Positions 22,880 through 34,768 of a DNA stretch of 64,000 nucleotides are shown here, piece after piece. A program made the translations under genes and the position numbers. The stretch is taken from assembly GCA_030407005.1 (NCBI GenBank), contig JAUDYN010000001.1:4154001-4218000 (forward strand), written 5' to 3'. Positions within the stretch are counted from its first letter, which is position 1; each line of letters starts with the position of its first letter. The notes under the pieces are model-generated. The model saw only the letters and a list, made by a program, of their open reading frames with translations. It made no database searches and was not told the origin of the DNA. This DNA comes from Desarmillaria ectypa (taxonomy: Eukaryota; Basidiomycota; Agaricomycetes; Agaricales; Physalacriaceae).

Positions 22880-23570
22880 CAGCGATCTCTACTTCCGATA
22901 TGCCTCATCGTAAAACGTATACATGTCAATGGCATCGTATAGTTTGAATTTTTTGCCGCCCTGGGGAGAAGGATTTTTAGCCTGATCATCGACCAGAGCC
23001 GATATAGTCCGTTTCAGTGTGTATGAAGTTCATTCTGTCTACCATCTCTGACCGAGTCAGTACAGAAAGGCATCAAACCTAGAATATCCTATCTACCAAT
23101 ACCAATACCAACACCGACGTTTTTACCTGCTGAATATGATAAAGTTGGCAGGCCACGAACCGAGCCGACCTTTGAGGCGGGGCTGGGTTGACAACTCGGG
23201 GCGCGGAGCTGGTTCTAAGGGCACTACGGGGATCAGTGAGGGTCCTAGGTCCTAAGTCCGACCTCTAGTTTGTTTTACCCTCCGTGACGCGCGGTTCTTA
23301 CCCAAGAAGAGATACCTGGCCTTTCTTCTCGCGCCGTAATTTGGTAACCTCCTGATTCAGCACCTTCCTGATGCTATAACATTTGACATGGTTTTCGGAC
23401 ATAAGAAATAACGGCCAACCCCTAACGGATTTCAAGTTCTGGTTTCTCAAGACGGAGAGATGGTAACTAACTCCTGCATGTGACATGCTACCCCGAAGTT
23501 TATGGACCATCACGCATTCATCATACTTTTCCAGTTCGCCGCGTTCATATTTCATTCGCATCACCGCTAG
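22880..23570 (-). pseudogene. Truncated second copy of the Chk2-like kinase gene
   Basis: The C-terminal reading KFKLYDAIDMYTFYDEAYRK with TAG ends exactly like the intact kinase (YDEAYRK stop at 25694). Farther upstream, KYERGELEKYDE resembles EYDRGELYKHYE of the intact gene. The kinase core motifs (HRD, DFG) are missing. The 3' flanking DNA at 22690-22900 is similar to that at 25480-25700. I infer a degraded tandem duplicate. Confidence 0.55.
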
Positions 23571-24100
23571 CCGATGGCAACCCTCCTTAGTGAGTGTTTA
23601 GCGTTCGCCTCGTCTTTGTTTAATAAACTACGCGACAGGTCCAAAATTCAAAGGCCAAGGCATGGCATGAGTCGGGAATCAAAGATAGACCTAACACAGA
23701 TGCAGCGCATAGAACAGCACCCGTAAAGTACGGGAGCAAAACGCGTCTATCTCGCGGGTTCACATTCAAGTGATGCTTCTCCAAGCTCAATGAATGTCAA
23801 AAAGGCTGAATTCAGCCGCGATAACTAATTCTATCAGACTTAAAAACTCTAATAGTTTGACATGCTTTGACTGTCCCTTCGTACACAGTCACGGAAACCC
23901 GGCACGTGCGGTCTAGGGAAGCTGCACTGCGCAGTATGATCGGCGAACTGTCGCCATACTACCGACGGCGAGAAGATCGATGTTCTTAATTCGCAGATCG
24001 CCCCGCATTATTCTCCGCCACGAATGGTGACAGTACAATGATATTGAAAGAGCCGGTCTTGTTGTGGTTTCCAAGTAACATTTCTACATCGTGGCTAGTT
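23571..24100. other. Intergenic, nothing recognised
   Basis: No coding potential or repeats that I can support. Confidence 0.4.
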
Positions 24101-25320
24101 CCTTTGACTTCCCCAACAGGTGAGCGCGCACCGTCCCAGTTACCGCTGTGAGCTCAAACTTTCACAGTTGCATAATATTTTCCTCGTGGCTCAACCTCAT
24201 ACTTTACAGCCTCGAATTCTTACTATTCTTGTTTTATCTCGGACCTGTGCGCCTAATCTTCACGGCCTTTTTCATTATGGACCAATTTTCGCATTAACAA
24301 TCGACACCGATGTGGTCTGCGCCGATGCGTATCTTGTCTGTTTCGTTTGTTTCTGTTTTCATCGAAAAGTAGTCTTACGAGGCGTCGTTTCAGAGTCTTC
24401 TTGTCTACCGGGGTGAGATTGTAGCCTAAACTTATTAGGGCTGACGCAGGTTCGTTCTAGATGATGCATCACATGTCCACTCTTGGACGCTATCCGTTAC
24501 TATCTTTCCCACTGCCGGCTCTGCATTATTCGAGCAAGCATTCATTATTTACCGCTTTCGAAAGCTGTTAGTATGTCACACCCTCCCATATGGTCTTATT
24601 GATTTGGCAAGTTTGAATAGCACCGACAGTCTTGTTATCACTCTCACACTCTGCTTTCTTGTTTCCATTCATGTACGTATGTCTCGAAATCAGCTTGACG
24701 TAGTGATCACTGGCAGACTGCAGTCACCCTTGGAGGCACCATTTACGTAGTCTCTCATGCTCAAGGTGCGCCCGCAATAGGTTACGTAGCTTCGGTCGGC
24801 GACATGTAAGCCTCTATGTATTATCCGCACCGTTCTAATATATGTCGATGTTGACCTTTTTTGGATAAGTATCTCGTATAGCCTTAGAGCAGTTGCCGAT
24901 GTCGCAATAACAGGGTCGTTGGTCTGCTCTGGCGAGGGCCAGAGTCGTGAACTCATGGACGAAAAGGATCGCCGTCAACCCCAATGCGCGGCCCATACCT
25001 AACCTGGTTAGTATCATACACTGCGTCTCTGTTTATAGTATGGCCTGGGGTCTATTCTCTGCGCTATTCACCCTGGCGACACTTATATTGATCTCCGTCG
25101 AAAAATCCGGTACGTATGTGGCGGACGTTAGTTTTCTTTCACATCACTGACACTGGGAAGTTTCTTCGTTTTTTTTTCTCTTGCTTAGGGCCTGTATATA
25201 GTTTGACCGTTCTCTTCAATATGACGGTACATAAAGTGTCGCGGTTCCAGTCCTCTGGTATACGGTGGCGCGGAGCTTCAGTCTGCGCAGTTTAATTCGA
25301 TGTGTGCGTCGAAACGAATG
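24100..25320 (+). CDS. DUF6534-like multi-pass membrane protein, possibly decayed
   Basis: C-terminal exons are clear. FWISISYSLRAVADVAITGSLV (about 24855-24925) is the typical helix of basidiomycete DUF6534 proteins, followed by CVSVYSMAWGLFSALFTLATLILISV (about 25020-25105) and YSLTVLFNMTVHKV (about 25190-25240). N-terminal helices expected in this family are only faintly visible at 24120-24700 and I could not join them. The gene may therefore be partly degraded. Function of the family is unknown. It converges on the kinase gene, and both 3' ends were duplicated to 22.3-23.6 kb. Confidence 0.5.
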
Positions 25321-25693
25321 TGCTCAAATATTTTGAGTGTTCACTAGGTATAGATGCTGCTATTAGACAAGAACAGACGTGACGAATATCCATTGACTGG
25401 ATAAGCATCTTTTTAATATCACCCAACTATAACTCCTGACATGTGACGAGTCAGGTCTGTCCTCACTCAGATAGCACTGCCAGAGTAGGTTTGAGCCAAC
25501 CACGGGATGACCTTGGAGGTCCTTCCAAGAAACAACTTATGGTGATCTGACATGGATGCATGTACACCAAGTTTTGGTTTTCGTTCGTTTTATCTACGTA
25601 TAAATCTCGCTCTACTATGTAGGTAAATAATAAAGTTGGAATTAAATGCATAAAGGAAACCATATCCCGAACTCGTCGTTGCGCCAGCGACCT

Positions 25694-27460
25694 TTACTTC
25701 CGGTATGCCTCGTCGTAGAGTGCATCCTTATTCTGCTCCAACGTAGCTAATAACTTAGTCCTCCACCGCCATAGTTCCCGTACCTCACATTTGATCCATG
25801 GATGATCGGGCGCTTTCCTCATCGACATCCTCAACATGACGTCTGCTTGCAGGAGGCATTCGATAAAGTCCCTTGCTACATACAGTCCGACCATGAGCTG
25901 GGGGCGAAGAGGGAACAGAGAATGACGAACGTACCTTCGGAACTGACACCCGCTTCGACTAACAAAGGCCACTTGATTTTTGGATCAGCAGACATTTTCT
26001 CGTCTGAAGGGAAGTCATTTGTAAACCTATGATAAAGTGTCAATGAGCGAGATCCAAAAAAAAAGCAGCAGATCCCACATTTCGAATACAACCACACCCA
26101 TGCTCCAACTGTCGGCCAAATAATCATAACCCTCAACCCGCGCCCTGCTAGAGTACGTCTCCGGAGCCCGATAGTATGAGGTACCACAGTTCGTCTACAC
26201 AAACATCATTTATCAGTAACGACGAACGCCAGTATGTCGGTTTACGTACGCGAAGCATAGTAAGGTTATCCACAACCTTAGACAGCCCAAAGTCGACGAT
26301 TTTGACGAGCGGAGGATCATGCTTGGTTAAGAGAATGTTCTAGATTGCTTATGAGAAAAATTCATGTAGAAGAAACGTGGAATTACTTCAGGCTTGAGGT
26401 CACGGTGCGTGACGCCGCGATCGTGGAGGTACTGCCAGATGAGATAGAACTTTAGGGTCCAAGCGACTCATAGAAGCTAGAGGGTAGACTCACCCCGAGC
26501 GCATCACAGATCTGCCAAGTGATATGCCTCGTCATACCTTCGTGACGTGTCAGGCCTTTATTGATGAGCGTGAACAGGTTACCCCCATCAACCAGCTCCA
26601 TAACCAAATCTGATACAGTGCATTAGGAACAGTGTCATTCAACATTAACAAACCAGCAAGACCCACTTATCGAACCGTCATTTTCATGATGAAACACGTC
26701 CTTCAGTGCACAGATATTCGGATGGTTAACATTACTCATAATATTGACCTCCCTGGCCATATTGCGCTTTATCGTACGTGCCTTTCCGAAGGCTTTAGGC
26801 AGTTCGATGATCTTGACTGCGACAAACTCTCCGGTCGCTAAGGACATCCCTTTGCTCACGGTACCAAAACTACCTTCGCCGATTTGGTGGGCTAGCTCGT
26901 AGTGCTTGTATAGTTCGCCGCGGTCATATTCTTGTAGGCTCGTTTTATGGGTGTGAAAAATGAAGCCTACAGACTGGAGTTGAAAACCAGAAAGGAAAGC
27001 TCAAAAATACAGACGCACGATAATCTTCGGTTTCCTGTGGCATTGTCGTACCAAATGCGATTTCGTCTCCGTCTTTGAGGATGCATAGTTTGTTCTTACC
27101 GAGCTTAACGCCATTGATCTGAGGTCCAGCCATTCGTCAGAGAAGTGACCCCAGCAATAGGAAAACCGACTCACCCAAGTCCCATTACTGGAATAATCAG
27201 TCACAACGGCTGTCTTGTGATCCCATAGGATTTCGCAGTGGCGATTGCCTTCATTAAATCAATAAGAAGTCCCAGCAGTTGAAGTTTTAGTTGCACTCAC
27301 TGACTCTCGAGCCAGGAAGAATGACATTATTCGTGAGTGGATTCCGCCCAATTTTGATGAGGCTGGTGATCGTAAAGAAGTCGACGCGGAGGAGGTTTGT
27401 GGCATTGCGTGGGTGGAGAGAGCCCCAGAGGTCGTGGTCGATGAAGTTTGGAGCGTCCAT
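25694..27460 (-). CDS. Chk2/Rad53-like serine/threonine kinase with FHA domain
   Basis: DNA-damage checkpoint kinase family; the FHA domain binds phosphothreonine. From the N-terminus (MDAPNFIDHDLWGSLHP) come an FHA core (ITSLIKIGRNPLTNNVILPGSRVS, DYSSNGTW, INGVKLGKNK), a linker (EYDRGELYKHYELA), then the kinase: Gly loop IGEGSFGTVSKG, EFVAVKIIE with the ATP-binding Lys, NHPNICALKDVFHHENDG, LHDRGVTHRDLKPE, VKIVDFGLSKVV, CGTSYYRAPE and YDYLADSWSMGVV. The last exon has ARDFIECLLQADV and DHPWIKCEV and ends YDEAYRK at 25694. Many introns; exon joins at about 26030-26100 are approximate. A start farther upstream (27631) is open too. Shorter than yeast Rad53, and has one FHA domain as in Chk2/Cds1. 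Confidence 0.82.
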
Positions 27461-28391
27461 TATTGCGCAGTGGGCGATGATGTAGTCGGGGTGAATGGGG
27501 CACGATGGGCTTTTATGCAGCCAGGCCATTGTTTGGCATGTTTGGACACGACACCACAGCTGCCACTGGCAACGTGTGCTTTGTCCTCGATGGTCAAGCT
27601 TCTTCTGGTAGTTGAATGACGCGCAAGACACGCAGATATCACCGCCTCACATCGCTGTAACGATGGTGGACTTGCAAGTTTGCGGGAGCCTGTATGATGA
27701 AATGCACTTCGCACCTGAACAGTTATTCAGTACGGGCAAACAAATAACAGAGACTCGGCGATAGGTCCTTTATCAGAAGTAAACCGACATGTCGTCTTTG
27801 AAAGGCCATCACCTCCTAAAAGACCTTCGACATTGCAAAAGAAAAAAGGCGTTTGCGACTGAAAGATACGTACCAAATATTCATCCCTAAATCAACACTC
27901 CAAAGTACAAGCTGACTACACAGGAGTTAGCGAGTCGCAAGACAAGTGTCATTGGCCGGTCCAAGCACAGACATAAACGCATCACTGCAGACGCGTAGTC
28001 AATGACTGGCTAGCAAAGAAATCTTGCAAGTGAACGTACGTCATGTGTCCCACACTCCAATATCGACTCTTCCCCTCCAGAAGGCAATCATGAGCATAGC
28101 GCTCATAATTCCCGAAGACCATGACAGCAGATGTAGTGGATATGTCGTTCGCCAGGCGACCTATATCTGAGAAGGTTGGAACAAGCCAAGAAAAGGCAAG
28201 ATACCATTTTGGATAAGATTTAGATCAAAATGATTTTGCTCCTGATCTATGGTCAACTCCCATAGACCTCACATTCTATTCAATCTACGCGTACTGCACC
28301 GTGTCGGAAGGAAGAAAAGTGTTTTGATTGATCGGATCCGTGTTACTGCCAGCGATGCGCAGGATCCACTTACACTAGCCTCCAGGCGACA
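27461..28391. other. Intergenic, promoter side of the kinase gene
   Basis: Several short frames overlap the kinase 5' end. No independent gene seen. Confidence 0.4.
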
Positions 28392-28727
28392 TTAATCTAC
28401 AGGCGGCATGGAATGGACACTGCGGTCAGTGTCTTCGTTTCCCAAGTCAGCACTCAGACCCACATCTGACAGGCCCCTCACAAACATCGACATCATAGCC
28501 GTCCCTTCGGTTTCAGTGTCTGATTTTGCTTCTGCGTTCAAAATTAAAGCGGCAAGAAACACGCTGGCCCTTGCCATTCTCCTTGCACTTGCTGGCACTT
28601 TCGTGATGATTCCTTCCGTCGACTTCCTGTTTGTTACATTGCTCCTCTCTGTAGCCTTGCCTTGATAGAGCCTTGGTTTTCTGCGAATACGATAGACTTC
28701 CGAGTCCTTACAACTTGACACGGCCAT
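28392..28727 (-). CDS. Small unidentified ORF downstream of a TATA-bearing repeat
   Basis: 111 codons, MAVSSCKDSEVYRIRRKPRL..., with an Ala/Leu-rich middle (ARASVFLAALILNAEA). It lies just downstream of a strong TATA box (GAGTATAAAAGGG, about 28830-28845) within the repeated element. No family recognised. The reverse strand is open over 85 codons, so this may be chance. Confidence 0.3.
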   Translation of the reverse strand: MAVSSCKDSEVYRIRRKPRLYQGKATERSNVTNRKSTEGIITKVPASARRMARASVFLAALILNAEAKSDTETEGTAMMSMFVRGLSDVGLSADLGNEDTDRSVHSMPPVD

Positions 28728-28739
28728 TTTGTAACCCGA

Positions 28740-28965
28740 CGAGTGGGCTGGCCATAGATGAGGTCACCGATGGAGAGACAACAAGAGAAGGAAGGGAGGG
28801 AAGGATGAAGATATGGAATGACGAGGGCACCCTTTTATACTCCTGGTGGCCCGTGCGCAAGGGCGAGGGATCTGCGCATGATGACCGGAACGTGTCGTAA
28901 ATGCATCGACAGCGTTGGTGCATTCGTCATTGACGGTGGTTCGCTGTCGCCGTTCTCTTGCTCCA
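28740..28965 (-). repeat. Partial copy of the TATA-bearing dispersed repeat
   Basis: On the minus strand it reads ACACGTTCCGGTCATCATGCGCAGATCCCTCGC-like sequence, then GAGTATAAAAGGGTGCCCTC. Both blocks and their order match the copies at 29140-29860 and 42798-43500, with moderate divergence. Only the central part is recognisable. Confidence 0.6.
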
Positions 28966-29139
28966 AGCTTGGGTTCGAACTGCACTCCCGAACGCGTTCA
29001 CCTTTCCTAAATCCACGTCCTTTCCCCAGGCTCGTTCAACCCCAGAAAGCGATAACCTCTGATTTCTCGACTGCAGCTATGAATCTTTATCCCAGGGCCC
29101 CCATATAATACATTTTGCATCACAAAACGTTCCGCGGAC

Positions 29140-29860
29140 TTGGTTCAATGTAATTTTGCTCCCCGAATGGCGGTCGCATGCGTCGCTTTAGCCCTCGATG
29201 TCTAGGGCAGTTGTGGGTAGACAGGGATACGGTGGGAAAAGGAAGGAAAAGTGCGACAAGGGGATGAGATGAAGGAGGGCGCCCTTTTATTCGCCCGGAG
29301 GCGAGAGGGATCTGCGTATTGCGACGATCGGAACGCGTCATAAAGCGTTAATGATATCGGCACACTCGTCATCAACAACGGCCCGACGCAGCGCGTAGCG
29401 ATCTCTCAGCCAAATCCAGGCATATCGTGATCGCGTGCCAATCCAGCATCCCTGCCCTTCTTTCATCGCTCAGATAGAGGCAATCCTTGCACCAGTTATT
29501 CATCTCCATCTTCGAGACCCGCACTAAGAATCTTCTCCTCTCCACTCCTGAATAGCGGAACGCCGATGAAGATACATCTTTTTAAGGCAGTGTGTCCCAG
29601 GAACGCGTCAACCGGCTCTTGGTTTTGGGTTCCAGAAAACTGAAGAGGAGCAAGGACATGCACTAAAGTGTGGCAGCGGCGTTTGTTGCTCTCGCTGAGT
29701 GCCTGTGTGAATGTGTGTGACAACCAGGTGCACGATGTTGGTGAAAAAAGGGGGGGTAGTAATCACGAGTTCTATCCTGCGGTTCGTAGTCAGATGTTGA
29801 TCCATGCGTATGAGCCAAGTTTACCACAAACGATGACTTGGCATGCGCACTCCGTGTCTG
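29140..29860 (-). repeat. TATA-bearing dispersed repeat, copy 2 (minus orientation)
   Basis: Reverse complement aligns by eye along its whole length with 42798-43500. Shared landmarks in order: CTCATACG, TTCACACAGGC, CATGTCCTTGCTCC, TTTCTGGAACCCAA, TTCCTGGGACA, AAGGATTGCCTCT, TCTGAGCGATGAAAG, TATGACGCGTTCCGATCGTC, ATAAAAGGGCGCCCTC, GCGACCGCC near the end. No long conserved ORF, so it looks like a non-coding mobile repeat such as a solo LTR. Confidence 0.75.
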
Positions 29861-31510
29861 ACTCTACGATGACAACAAATAGTACGCGGTTCGAAATTTT
29901 TCGCAGTCTCGCAGTAACTCATCAACCTTCTTGCCCATTGTCGTATTTCCTTTCCGGAGACTTGGTCGTGGCGTCATTTATCTTCAACTTGTTCGTGAAA
30001 GATCATTACGTCTCGGCTCGACTGCGACCGTTTCAACGCAACCACAACGCGGTAATGTCACCGTTCCCGTGAATACCCACTTGCAACCGGCAGAGTGGAT
30101 GCCTTCTCCAAGTACGGAAGGCTAAGTTTTCATGATGATCGAGGCCGTCGTGATTTAAATGCGCTGATAGGATCATAGATAATCAAGATAATCTAAACAC
30201 AGAATGGGCAATGTCTGGGTATTTAATCCATTAGGGTACACACGACAATATGACCCGTCTTCCATGTTTTGAATATTTTATGCCAGCTCTGACCAGTCCG
30301 CGAATGTCGAAGTCAAATCCAGACTGCTTCCGAGTGCTTCGTCAACCTCGCATCCTTTCACCCTTTACCTCTCTACCTCATCTCTCTTACGTTTCGCAAG
30401 TCGACCACCTGGTTTCGTAACATACATGATTTGTACCCCACCTTCGCGGCAAGCCACGAACATGCCTCCATCGTTTAAAAGGTTAAACCGGGAAGTCGGC
30501 TCAAGATAATTGGCCTGGCCTTTCGGATATTTTTGTCGGACGGCAATGGCGAGGGAACGTTATATGCCTGTAACCTCATGGTGACCCGCCAGTACCCTGT
30601 AACTATAGGTTATTGGCGACAGGATCTAATTCAGTCCTCAAAAGTATACTAGTTTATAACACACAGTTTGACAGCTACGTACTCTGTGCCGTCGCATACC
30701 ACTCCAGAATTGTGAGGGACCGCGAAAGATGTCATCCGTTCCCGCGAGGAACTCACGGACACCGCGGCAGGGAATGTGGATCAGAACGGGTGCTCTCATC
30801 TCGGAACGTAAGTTCTCATGGTACTTCTTAATTCCACCATATTCGACTGGGATTAACGTTAGACTGATGGGATCACAAGCAGGAATAGTCGCAATTGCAA
30901 TCACGGCGTCGGTATCTAATCTGGCAGGGTGCGTGAACCGTTCGTACCCTGCCATGACCAGTCACTATGGCATTTCTTGATGGTATCTTTACTTCTCAGT
31001 GCATCGATGTTCCCTCGAGCCGCCGCGACACTGAGGTACGTTTACGTTTCGCATACTTGGCAAGGCAGATCCCAACGGCCCGGGAATCTGTTTAGCTGAG
31101 GCCTCGCCACACTGCGCCACAAGTATTTTGTTTTCTTCATGTGGTATCACAAACGAACCCACCTGCAGATCCTGACATTAAACGCTGCATCCCCGTGGGC
31201 AGATTATCACCATGGCGTCATCTCTAAATACCTCAAGTAACTGGTAGTCTGACAGTATCCTTGGTCGCACCAGGGTTAATCGATCCTCAAAATTAGAGAT
31301 GGGCTTCAAAAATACATTTGTTTTGTTTCGCGTGCTGTATGTATGTACAACATTTGGCCAAGAAGGAAAAATAAAATGCTGTTACAATGGTCGTTGGTAA
31401 GGGGTATAAACCGTGACTCGTGAAGATAATAAGTAAATGTAGTCATCAATAAATCCCATGTCCGTTCAAATTTCGTTCAAGTCCAAAAGGATGCGTGCTA
31501 TGTCCGCATC
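29861..31510. other. Intergenic region, nothing recognised
   Basis: Short overlapping frames on both strands at 30.6-31.0 kb, none with family motifs or a signal peptide. Confidence 0.4.
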
Positions 31511-33010
31511 TTACCGTCTTGCATGCCCTGCTTCCCAATTTACCACAACTGTCCTCTTCTTTTGAGTGACCCACGGGGCCATCGCCCTCGGAATCTCAAC
31601 ATCCCTCGCAACATACACCTCCAAATAAATCCTCCTCAAAGCCGGCCTCCTCATCAGCTTAGTCACCACTTCCAAACAACCCTTGTCAAACTTCCTTGGT
31701 GCATGGAAAGGATACGATGGGATCTTCACCACCAACTCCTGCAACCTCGGCAACAGCACATGCTCCCCTGCCAACCCGGCAATGAGATCAAACGGGTACA
31801 CAAGGAGCAATAAATCCAGGGTCAGGATTGTCTGCGCCGCCGGGAGCCGGAAGACTGGAAGAAGACCCGCGCTGGAGAAGGACGAAGGGAATAGCCGAAG
31901 GGAGAGCGCCTTCAAACTGCATCTAGAGTGACACAACAGCGCAGCCAACGACTCGGTCGGGATGCTCTGTGGAGACTGGTGAATCGTGATATCCTCCAAC
32001 GCTGGCAAGACGAGATGGTCCAGAAGGTTCGCGTTATTCACCACCAGCTTCGAAAGATAGCGCATCTCCAACCTCTTGATCGGGATCATGTCGCCCGCAG
32101 AGGAAGGGTGGCGTACCCGCAAATGACAATGCTGAACCCTTGGCGTGCGATGCAGGACAGAGAGATGGTCTTCGAGCCGATCCTCTTCCGCAAAGTAGCT
32201 CGTCAGCTGGGCCCACGGAAGCCGGAGACTATGCGCGACGGGTCTCACGCCCTGGATGAATACATTATCCAGCTTAGGCGCCAATTCGTACGCGCCACAT
32301 ACAAACCGATCCGGCTGTCCGATGACAATCAGTTTGAGGTACCGCAACATAGGGAGTCTTCCTCCAATGGGAGCGAACCGTGACAGGTTCTGACCTTTGC
32401 CTAGTATTCTGACTGATTCCCAACGGTGCTTCTCATGGAAGAGCAGCTGGAGTATCGTGTCCCCGTAGTCAGAAATGTCGTGCATGATGCAGTCGAACGT
32501 GAGCGGAGTGCCCCGTGAATTGCAGAGGAACGCGGCAAGGGCAGAAATGTGGCTTGGGTGGTTCGCGTCGAGATTAATGGAGAAGCTTGACCAGAGGGAG
32601 GGGAGGGCGTCGGCAATTCCACGCCACCTTCGGCATACGTGAGTGAGCAGCCGAGGAGCTTCGGCGACGTTATGGACGAAGGGGAGTTGAAGGCGGTCGG
32701 ATTGGAGGTGCAAGAAGATGTCGGTAAGAATTTCTGTCGGAAGTTGTTGGATAGGGGATAGAACGTCAGTCGGACAGGGTGTTATGTCGCCGAAGTGAGT
32801 CCCGGGAGTATGTGCAACGTGTTTCGGAGACGGCAGCGCCTTGAAGGCATCTCTAAGCATCCTCCTGGGCTTCGAGTGGTGAGAATCGCGTATACTAGCA
32901 GAGGCACTGTGTAAGACTCTAGCGGTGGTCATGATTAATTCGGCATCGACAGCGTGCATGAGGGAGCTGCGAGTCATTATAAGTGCCACGTAGTACAACA
33001 GAACAAGCAA
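31511..33010 (-). CDS. F-box protein, intronless
   Basis: Likely substrate-recognition subunit of an SCF ubiquitin ligase. A single open frame of 499 codons has an F-box-like motif at about residues 87-140 (PIQQLPTEILTDIFLHLQ ... LLTHVCRRWRGIADALPSLWSS). It is followed by leucine-rich segments such as LPMLRYLKLIVIG, LPALEDITIHQS and LLPRLQELVVKI, typical of the large F-box families of Agaricomycetes. The first 25 residues form a hydrophobic run that may not be translated; Met codons at about residues 12 and 50 (MLRDAFKALP) are alternative starts. No introns, unlike most neighbours. The substrate is unknown. Confidence 0.8.
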   Translation of the reverse strand: MLVLLYYVALIMTRSSLMHAVDAELIMTTARVLHSASASIRDSHHSKPRRMLRDAFKALPSPKHVAHTPGTHFGDITPCPTDVLSPIQQLPTEILTDIFLHLQSDRLQLPFVHNVAEAPRLLTHVCRRWRGIADALPSLWSSFSINLDANHPSHISALAAFLCNSRGTPLTFDCIMHDISDYGDTILQLLFHEKHRWESVRILGKGQNLSRFAPIGGRLPMLRYLKLIVIGQPDRFVCGAYELAPKLDNVFIQGVRPVAHSLRLPWAQLTSYFAEEDRLEDHLSVLHRTPRVQHCHLRVRHPSSAGDMIPIKRLEMRYLSKLVVNNANLLDHLVLPALEDITIHQSPQSIPTESLAALLCHSRCSLKALSLRLFPSSFSSAGLLPVFRLPAAQTILTLDLLLLVYPFDLIAGLAGEHVLLPRLQELVVKIPSYPFHAPRKFDKGCLEVVTKLMRRPALRRIYLEVYVARDVEIPRAMAPWVTQKKRTVVVNWEAGHARR

Positions 33011-34768
33011 CGAACCTAAGAAACAGAGGGAACGGACGAGTCGTGAAGCAAGTTGTTCATCAAGACTGCAGCCCCTCGTTTTATGAAGGTTAGCGCTACC
33101 TTCAACTCTTCTTCTTCACAGGGTTACCCCGAGTAAGAGTTTCCGGAAAGCTATGGACCCGATTGAGTATTTTGTTTGGCAGGGCGTTCTAACTGCACTC
33201 ACCGGAACACGATCGGTGTACTATCTACTGCCTTCCAGAAAAGTATTTCATAGTCCGGGAATAAGAGGGGAACATTTCTGATGTAGCCATCAAATTCGAA
33301 TTCGAAGCTTTCGCAAGTGGAAACGAGGCGGTAGGCATTGGAAAACTTAACAGACATGAGGGCGCTATCGATTGTGCTGAAAATTTGAGACTGAAATGGA
33401 GCCGTGGAGTGATGAAAAGGCGGAGAAAAGTAATATGAAGCTCAAAAAAACGTACCTAGGTATGCATGCAATGATCGGCCGCAAAACGGAGACCAAACGG
33501 AAGCAAATATCATAAGCATCAAAGATCCGCGAGCGCCAGTAATATAATACGTGTGATTCGTCTAGAGATATTCAAGAATGAGTTGGAATCCAACGCAACG
33601 AAAGCCATAGACTATACTGCACATAATGAGCCCATCCGAGTTTGGCGAGATCAGGAATAGTACATACCAATGCCATGGAATCGTCAGATGTTCTAGAATC
33701 CCACAGCCTCTTCGTAAGAAGGAACCAAGTCTCCATTAGTCCAATCTCTTTTTGTCTGCTCGGGGTTGCAAAGCAAGCGCATCCCTTCCTCCAAGCATGA
33801 CATGTTCCTTCGGGAAAGAGGGCATTGAAGCCCAAGTTCGAAGGGTCGCGGGGAGGAAAGGACGGGACCGACCGTAGTAAGGCGACACACGAAACCTTTT
33901 GGCATAAACCGATCGACCGACATGACGGAAGACATAAAGGAACACGTGCCGGCGCAATCCCCGTTCCTAAGCGTCTTCTGTGAGGAACACTTGTCGACGT
34001 TTATGTCAATATGAACCCGAGCTCAGAACGCTCCTTGGATCCGATAGTAAGAGAATTAGACGAGAGAAGCAGAAAGTACGTTAGGTACGGTAATACCCTA
34101 AACGAAGATAGATGAGCCAGGTGTATTGCAATGGACCATGAAAGTGGTGAAGCCCGAGTTGTTCGAGTCCCAGTCCGATTCGGCAATATATCGAGGGACA
34201 ATTCGTGGCCACGTGCGTGAGGTACAACAGGCAGGATGTGCCATTGCCACCCTGTGACAGCCAACCTGTCATTCCACGAGCCACATCTTGAAAGAACCTG
34301 AACCATTACTGCGTGACGAGTTGATAGAGCGACGACTGTCCATGGATGGAGCAGCAACAAAGCATATCCTACCCCATCATCCGTGCACCAAGCAAATTGA
34401 ACATTGAACAAAATCCACGTTCACTTGTCGTAAGACTGTACGTTATATATACTTAAAGTAACGGGAAGGTAACATATAGGGTAAAGGGGATCAACAGGAA
34501 CAACAAACGAGAGACTCGAAACGAGTATAAATGTGGCTGGTATTGGGTAGCGATGAAGAGGCACAGAGAGTAACTATGGCGGAATATAATCAATCAAAAA
34601 CGACAAAAAAAAAATGATCCTCGCATGATGATGGTGGGTCTTGGGGTGCAAAAGCAGACAATAATAATGTGAATATACTGTGGTATGACCAAAATGACAA
34701 CAAAGGAAATAAGGGGAAAAAACAGGAAGCATCCGTCCGCCACCGAACCGGACGCGGTATGCTTGACT
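33011..34768. other. Intergenic region between F-box and G-alpha genes
   Basis: Includes the promoter of the F-box gene and the 3' flank of the G-alpha gene. Frames at 33.6-34.4 kb overlap in all phases and show no family motif. Confidence 0.4.

Noticed and set aside
31928..32383. Plus-strand ORF of 151 codons
   Set aside because: Antisense of the intronless F-box gene.
33572..33957. Overlapping minus-strand frames
   Set aside because: Three phases are open at once with odd composition; no family match.
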